Source: B13-G4 sp030606805
GTDB lineage: Bacteria > Desulfobacterota > Desulfobacteria > Desulfobacterales > ETH-SRB1
Assembly (NCBI GenBank): GCA_030606805.1
Contig: JAUWFS010000141.1
Location: 1 to 8,897, forward strand
Reading direction: 5' to 3'
Length of the DNA: 8,897 bases
The translations under genes were made by a program, and so were the position numbers. The notes under the pieces were generated by a model, which did not search any database, was not told the origin of the DNA, and saw only the letters and a list, made by a program, of their open reading frames with translations. Each line of letters begins with the position of its first letter. Position 1 is the first letter of the stretch. Of this stretch, positions 5,088 to 8,897 are shown piece by piece.

Positions 5088-6335
5088 CTATACCTCCCAC
5101 CATACGCCATCATCATGCACGGCCACATTTGGAAAAAGCTCAGGGTAACGCTCTGGCATAAAGCTGTGAATCGGAACCACATTGTGCGGATTAATTGCTG
5201 CGACTAAATTTTTTAGCTCGGCTGGACTGGCATGACCCGATGTATGAATGCTATGTTTCGGAATGGAATGCCGCACAAGCCAGTCTTTGACCATATCGTA
5301 AGCACCCTGTTCCCAGTAACCTTCCCATTGCGAATAGATGTAAGTAGCCCCTGAAAGGCACTCTCCCCGCTCAAGGTCAAATTGATGCAAAGGGCGGAAA
5401 AGCAAGGTCGATTTCTTGAATGCCTGCTGAAGATGCTTGATAAATATACGATTGGCAGAATGGCGTTTCAGTAGATCGAACCAAGCATTTTCTTTAATCT
5501 GTACACGTTGGGCTTGAGGTACATACAAAGCGACATCTGACCAAGCAGATTGGGGGAGATGATCATTGCCTGTCGCCTCCAGAATTGCTGCTGTATAGAG
5601 ATCGATAATCATCTTTCTGCCAGTACTCTTGGAAGCTCTAAAAATTGAAACGATACGGTCAATATTCTGGCCTGATGTGTGGACCAGCGCCAAACCGTCT
5701 GTAGTGGAAAAGGCATGGATTAATTGAGCTTCGATTTCCTTTTCTGTGGGAAAATTTTGATCATCGTTGAGTCGGCCGAGTGAAGATCCTTCTAACAGTA
5801 GCGCGTCAATGTCCTTTGGTGGGTTTGCTTTCAGGCGCTCAAATAAAGTTGCCTTGCGTCCATGCGAACGTAAATCGCCGCTATAAAAAATTCTTTTACC
5901 GCCACTTTCTATCATGACCGAGTATGCGTCATAAGCAGAATGATCGACAAGGAAAGGTGTAACAGTAAAAGGGCCTATCTCGAAACTCTGCCCGGACTTG
6001 TAATTCCAACCTTGTGCTGGAATTGGCCAGTTGCCAGGAAGGAAAGGCGCGGCTGCTTCAAGTATTCGCCGAGCAGCGGCACCCATGCCGACCGGAATTC
6101 TCTGAGAAATGTGGGCGAGTAACCCGAAATGGTCAAGATGAGGATGGGAAATCAGGATGCCCAAAAGAGATGAATCGCTACCATCCAATCCAACAATTGA
6201 GGGAACATATTGCCCGTGGTTCTCTTCCGCATTCAGTGGCAGGCCAAAATCGACAAGTAGCCGCTGGCCATGCCTTTCGACCTCAACGCAGCTTCCTCCT
6301 ATTTGTTTGCTACCACGATGAATACATACGCGCAT
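5088..6335 (-). CDS. MBL-fold metallo-hydrolase, RNase J / beta-CASP-like (cassette C2, first gene)
   Basis: With the ATG at 6335 this is 415 residues. The metal motif HPHLDH (64-69) is followed by His132 (VDHSAYDAY), Asp154 (YSGDLRSHGR), HTSGHAS (His368) and VVPIHSF (His390), the order seen in RNase J and other beta-CASP nucleases. The 155-360 region fits the inserted beta-CASP cap. Family members cleave RNA, or sometimes DNA, with two zinc ions. I chose 6335 because GGAAAG lies 8-9 nt upstream and the protein then begins MRVCIHRGSKQIGG, as relatives do. The ATG at 6350 is an alternative. The frame is open further into the attC, but that part is not credible coding sequence. It is followed without a gap by the nuclease gene. 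Confidence 0.87.
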   Translation of the reverse strand: MRVCIHRGSKQIGGSCVEVERHGQRLLVDFGLPLNAEENHGQYVPSIVGLDGSDSSLLGILISHPHLDHFGLLAHISQRIPVGMGAAARRILEAAAPFLPGNWPIPAQGWNYKSGQSFEIGPFTVTPFLVDHSAYDAYSVMIESGGKRIFYSGDLRSHGRKATLFERLKANPPKDIDALLLEGSSLGRLNDDQNFPTEKEIEAQLIHAFSTTDGLALVHTSGQNIDRIVSIFRASKSTGRKMIIDLYTAAILEATGNDHLPQSAWSDVALYVPQAQRVQIKENAWFDLLKRHSANRIFIKHLQQAFKKSTLLFRPLHQFDLERGECLSGATYIYSQWEGYWEQGAYDMVKDWLVRHSIPKHSIHTSGHASPAELKNLVAAINPHNVVPIHSFMPERYPELFPNVAVHDDGVWWEV

Positions 6336-6356
6336 GACGTTTCTTTCCATTATGTT

Positions 6357-6460
6357 GCCGAACGCTTGAACTGAGCTACGGCGGTAAAGCCTTTCGCTCT
6401 GATTAATCATTTTACGAAAACGAACCAGCGTTTCCCGTTAGCTCAAGTGATTTGTTCGGC
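6357..6460 (-). repeat. attC site of cassette C1 (104-bp type)
   Basis: The site is bounded by GCCGAAC (6357-6363) and GTTCGGC (6454-6460). The left arm ACTGAGCTACGG pairs with the right arm CCGTTAGCTCAAGT, leaving a T and an A extrahelical. It is the intact relative of the split site at 1084-1403. The last codons of the upstream ORF (AEQIT) lie within it. Confidence 0.93.
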
Positions 6461-6739
6461 TTTTTTTATTAACGACTTTCTTATTTCTTTTTCACACTTT
6501 CGAAATGCACTTATAATTTCATTTCTATAAGGCTCTTTAAATATTTTGGCTTGTTCAATATATGCTTTGCATAAACATTCAAAAACCTCAGGAAATACCA
6601 TATAATCTTCAACATGCATTTCAATGGCATTGCGGATACCATTCAATTTACGAAGGAGAACAAAAGGAAGGCCCATAGTGTCTATTTTATTTTGAAAATT
6701 TTTAATAGCGTTAATTGCTTTTTCATTTAAATCTGGCAT
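6443..6739 (-). CDS. Small helical protein of unknown function (cassette C1, next to attI)
   Basis: This encodes 98 residues, predicted mostly helical and rich in Lys, Glu and Ile, with no signal, membrane segment or recognised motif. Features that stand out are KAINAIKNFQNKID, a GLPFVLLRKLNGIRNAIEMH stretch, FECLCKAYIEQAKIF, and a basic C-terminal helix (FRKCEKEIRKSLIKKAEQ). I do not recognise a family. It is the first cassette and so the one best placed for transcription from an attI-side promoter. An AAGGA lies about 15 nt before the ATG, farther than ideal. The C-terminal AEQIT is encoded by the attC. Confidence 0.68.
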   Translation of the reverse strand: MPDLNEKAINAIKNFQNKIDTMGLPFVLLRKLNGIRNAIEMHVEDYMVFPEVFECLCKAYIEQAKIFKEPYRNEIISAFRKCEKEIRKSLIKKAEQIT

Positions 6740-6764
6740 TTTTACTATTTCTTATCCTTCATGA

Positions 6765-6837
6765 GCCGAACAATTAGTCTGTGAACATTCACTATTTTTT
6801 AGAATAACAATTATTATATATTTAACCTAATAAATAA
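6765..6837 (-). other. attI: attI region and attI-first cassette junction
   Basis: GCCGAAC at 6765-6771 (GTTCGGC on the - strand) is the last core heptamer before intI and separates the first cassette from the integrase leader, which defines the attI crossover point (6771/6770). Just beyond it lies GTGAA-CA-TTCAC (6781-6792), a short inverted repeat that could be part of an integrase-binding site. The rest up to intI is very AT-rich. The right limit of attI cannot be set from sequence alone. Confidence 0.7.
6813..6818 (-). promoter_or_regulatory. Possible cassette promoter (Pc) -10 box
   Basis: A perfect TATAAT is present on the - strand, upstream of the first cassette and pointing into the array. 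No good -35 lies 16-18 bp upstream (the best is TCAATT or GTCAAT), and AT-rich sequence makes chance matches likely. Confidence 0.25.
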
Positions 6838-6866
6838 TTGACATTTAATCAAGTCGTTATTATAAA
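6838..6866 (+). promoter_or_regulatory. Predicted sigma-70 promoter of intI
   Basis: TTGACA (6838-6843) and TATAAA (6861-6866) are separated by exactly 17 bp and lie about 53 bp before the intI ATG. This is a near-consensus promoter. I saw no LexA box (CTGT-N8-ACAG) over or near it, so SOS control as in mobile integrons is not evident. The leader before the ATG has no clear Shine-Dalgarno sequence. Confidence 0.7.
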
Positions 6867-6918
6867 ATAATTATAAAAAATTGATTCGTATAAGTATTTA
6901 TTTGATAGAAAAAATCTT

Positions 6919-8193
6919 ATGAAAAAAAATAATTCAAACAGTTTTAAAGAATTTCTTATCAATGATAAAAATATACCTAATAAAAATATCATATTTTATC
7001 AACTATGGGTAAATAAATTCTTATCATTTTATCAAAAGAATTTGAAAGCGGTTAAATATGATAATATTAAGGCGTTTCTTGATAAACTGGAATCAGATGG
7101 TAAAGAAGACTGGCAGATCAGACAGGCTTACAGGTCTATAAAATTTTTTCTGGAAGACTTTATGCGCCTGACTATTGATTTTAGTGAAAACTCGGAGGAT
7201 GAATCTTCCGGTAAACCTGTAAAAAATCCTGCGACATGGAAGGATGTTTTTTCAAAATTTATCAATGAAATTCGTTTTCAACACCTTGCATATAGCACGG
7301 AAAAAACTTACAGATCATGGATCAGGCGTTTTGTTGGATTTTGTAATAATGCTCCTCCGAGAACCATTCAGTCTTCTCATGTGAAAAAATTCCTTGTTCA
7401 TCTGGCTGTGGAAGGAAACGTAAGTTCATCCACCCAAAACCAGGCATTTAATGCTTTACTGTTTTTATTCAGATACGTTCTTGAAAAAGAGTTTGATGTA
7501 AGTGACAATGTCATTCGTGCAAAAAAAAGTGGTAGAATTCCGGTTGTTTTCAGCAGAAAAGAGATAAAGAAGCTTTTTAAGCATTATCCTGAACAATATC
7601 TACTTCATGTAAAACTGATTTATGGTTGTGGTCTCCGCATAACAGAATGTATCAGACTTCGTGTAAAAGATCTTGATTTTGAAAACAAATCGCTAATTGT
7701 CCGTTTCGGTAAAGGAAATAAGGACAGGGTAACAAGTTTGCCTGAAACACTGCATCAGCAATTGAAAAACCACCTTCAAGAAGTAAAAAAGATTCATGAA
7801 TTGGATCTGGCTGTTGGAAATGGTTCTGTTTATATGCCTATGGCATTAGCAAAAAAATTTCCAAATGCTTCAAAAGAGTGGGCATGGCAGTATGTGTTTC
7901 CATCAAAAAATTTAAGCCTTGACCCACGGGCAAAGATAGTAAGAAGGCACCATATAACCTCACGCGCGCTGCAGAACTCCATGAGCAGGGCCTTAAAAAA
8001 GTCAGGTATTCCCAAAAAAGCCACCATTCATACACTAAGACACAGCTTTGCCATCCATCTTCTCCAGGATGGCTATGATATTCGAACCGTTCAGGAACAG
8101 TTGGGGCATAAAAACGTTCAAACTACAATGATATACCTGCATGTTTTAAGAAGTTTAGAAGGTAAGGTCATCAGCCCCTTGGAAAAATTATGA
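6919..8193 (+). CDS. intI: Integron tyrosine integrase with an extra N-terminal domain
   Basis: This 424-residue enzyme recombines attC and attI sites. The catalytic set is complete: Arg240 (YGCGLRITE), Lys265 (FGKGNKDR), His371-Arg374 (HTLRH), His397 (LGHKN) and the nucleophile Tyr406 (TTMIYLHV). The integron-specific insert between the conserved patches is present at about 303-328 (VYMPMALAKKFPNASKEWAW), which separates IntI from XerC/D. Mobile IntI1 has 337 residues. The surplus is an N-terminal part of about 95 residues that looks like a second SAM-like core-binding domain (WVNKFLSFYQKNL ... AYRSIKFFLEDF) before the usual one (about 107-195, YSTEKTYRSWIRRFVGFC). The frame is intact, so the enzyme is probably active. 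It is transcribed divergently from the cassettes. Confidence 0.95.
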   Translation: MKKNNSNSFKEFLINDKNIPNKNIIFYQLWVNKFLSFYQKNLKAVKYDNIKAFLDKLESDGKEDWQIRQAYRSIKFFLEDFMRLTIDFSENSEDESSGKPVKNPATWKDVFSKFINEIRFQHLAYSTEKTYRSWIRRFVGFCNNAPPRTIQSSHVKKFLVHLAVEGNVSSSTQNQAFNALLFLFRYVLEKEFDVSDNVIRAKKSGRIPVVFSRKEIKKLFKHYPEQYLLHVKLIYGCGLRITECIRLRVKDLDFENKSLIVRFGKGNKDRVTSLPETLHQQLKNHLQEVKKIHELDLAVGNGSVYMPMALAKKFPNASKEWAWQYVFPSKNLSLDPRAKIVRRHHITSRALQNSMSRALKKSGIPKKATIHTLRHSFAIHLLQDGYDIRTVQEQLGHKNVQTTMIYLHVLRSLEGKVISPLEKL

Positions 8194-8388
8194 GGATAAA
8201 GAACACAGTATAACATGGGATGATAAATAATACTTTTCGATTCGATTGGCTATGCCTTCCATTTTTATTTTAGGTGGTGGATTTGGGTGGCTTGCGACTT
8301 TCTTCAAACATCTTCTGGACAAGAAATATTGAATTAGCGTCAGAATCATCTCCTCCTGCTATTTTGTATATTGAGGCACTAAATAGAG

Positions 8389-8897
8389 ATGTCAGATAAA
8401 GAGACAAGTAAATATTATTGCTTTGAGCAGGGCCCAATCCGACCACCAAGCGAGGCGCAAAGCCTTCTTTTGCGCGTTACGAGAAACTGCCCCTGGAACC
8501 GCTGCACTTTTTGTCCCGTATACAAGGGTACGCGCTTTTCAGTACGTCCGGTTGAGCATGTAAAAAAAGATATAGATTCGGTTTGTAGATATGTGGAAAT
8601 TCTGAAGAACATGGCTGAAAAGTCAGACTATATCAGCCGTACCGATATTGTAAAAATCGCAAAAAAGACCGATCCTGATGAATTAAGGCCTGCTGTTGCG
8701 GCATTTAAATGGTTTTCCGACGGCATGAGATCTGTATTTATCCAGGATGCAAACAGCCTTATAATAAAGCCTGCCGACCTGATAGATATTTTGAATCATC
8801 TTAAAATGCGTTTTCCCTGGATCGAAAGAATAACATCATATGCGCGGTCCCATACTATTGCGAGGATAAAGGATGATGATCTTAAGGCTATGAAGGG
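8389..8897 (+). CDS. Radical SAM protein, N-terminal part (cut by the window edge)
   Basis: At least 169 residues are visible, starting at ATG 8389. The iron-sulfur motif is near the N-terminus (TRNCPWNRCTFCPVYKG), with spacing CX4CX2C. I know this spacing from uncharacterised radical SAM proteins with GCSHNKCTFC-type motifs. A helical insertion (about 60-100, with EILKNMAEKSDYISRTDIVK) follows, then a barrel strand and helix (VFIQDANSLIIKPADLIDIL), then ERITSYARSHTI. The enzyme should cleave S-adenosylmethionine with a [4Fe-4S] cluster; the substrate is unknown. It lies about 195 bp after intI on the same strand, outside the cassette array, and is probably a resident chromosomal gene. GAGG lies about 12 nt before the start. 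Confidence 0.88.
   Translation, partial: MSDKETSKYYCFEQGPIRPPSEAQSLLLRVTRNCPWNRCTFCPVYKGTRFSVRPVEHVKKDIDSVCRYVEILKNMAEKSDYISRTDIVKIAKKTDPDELRPAVAAFKWFSDGMRSVFIQDANSLIIKPADLIDILNHLKMRFPWIERITSYARSHTIARIKDDDLKAMK

Larger units (their letters stand above)
1..6771 (-). mobile_element. Integron gene-cassette array, at least seven cassettes
   Basis: From the attI junction (GCCGAAC at 6765-6771) to the left edge, every supported gene is on the - strand and most genes are separated by attC-like sites with the cores GTTCGGC or GTTATAC (read on the gene strand as the RYYYAAC/GTTRRRY type). Five attC sites can be delimited, one runs off the window and one could not be resolved. The integrase gene lies next to the array and points the other way, as in canonical integrons. 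Cassettes carry one or two genes and have 5' leaders from 14 to about 80 nt. The array continues beyond the left edge. The mixture of attC types and the lack of recognisable resistance genes suggest a sedentary chromosomal integron rather than a clinical mobile one. Confidence 0.9.

Noticed and set aside
6336..6410. Upstream extension of the metallo-hydrolase frame to 6410
   Set aside because: This part is read from the attC of C1 (MINQSERLYRR...), and the same peptide appears from the split attC at about 1100-1150. The MRVCIHRG start at 6335 with GGAAAG is better.
6772..6918. LexA (SOS) box controlling intI
   Set aside because: No CTGT-N8-ACAG or close match overlaps the predicted promoter.
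8194..8388. Extra gene or terminator between intI and the radical SAM gene
   Set aside because: No frame with a start and ribosome binding site and no stem followed by a T-run was seen in these 195 bases.

Overview
The window is the attI-proximal part of a chromosomal (sedentary-type) integron. A long integron tyrosine integrase gene (intI, 6919-8193, + strand) is preceded by an attI region, and to its left lies a cassette array. All cassette genes are on the - strand, so they read away from attI, the canonical divergent layout. Right of intI is the start of a radical SAM gene cut by the window edge, probably the chromosomal flank. Low GC in and around intI, a cysteine-rich CASCKK...CPEC module at the end of one cassette protein, and the long integrase suggest an environmental Gram-negative bacterium, perhaps a deltaproteobacterium/Desulfobacterota. 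This assignment is inference only.

Cassettes, numbered from attI (right) to the window start (left): C1, a small helical protein of unknown function (6443-6739), attC 6357-6460. C2, a two-gene cassette with a beta-CASP-like metallo-beta-lactamase-fold hydrolase (5088-6335) and a PD-(D/E)XK-like nuclease (4158-5087), attC 4018-4148. C3, a two-gene cassette with a basic Ser/Ala/Lys repeat protein (3671-3976) coupled by an ATGA overlap to a membrane protein (3274-3674) whose frame is broken at a run of eight T, attC 3175-3259. C4, a membrane-anchored periplasmic solute-binding-domain sensor (1974-3158), attC 1861-1991. C5, a four-cysteine protein (1403-1852), whose attC (about 1084-1403) is decayed and split by a 206-bp MITE-like element with 18-bp perfect terminal inverted repeats. 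C6, a small conserved-looking protein (749-1006) whose attC I could not resolve. C7, a BrnT-like toxin with an overlapping antitoxin-like gene (20-518), whose attC runs off the left edge.

The attC sites fall into related pairs: C2 and C4 share a 131-bp type (about 86% identical by hand alignment, with a compensatory base-pair change), and C1 and C5 share a 104-108-bp type. Several cassette reading frames run into their attC, so unrelated proteins end with residues encoded by the attC core.

Functionally the array looks like a store of small accessory modules: one probable toxin-antitoxin pair, a hydrolase plus nuclease pair and a basic-protein plus membrane-protein pair that are both plausible defence modules, one sensor and several unknowns. 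The two two-gene cassettes are the best candidates for undescribed systems. Their functions are inferred from motifs and gene layout only.
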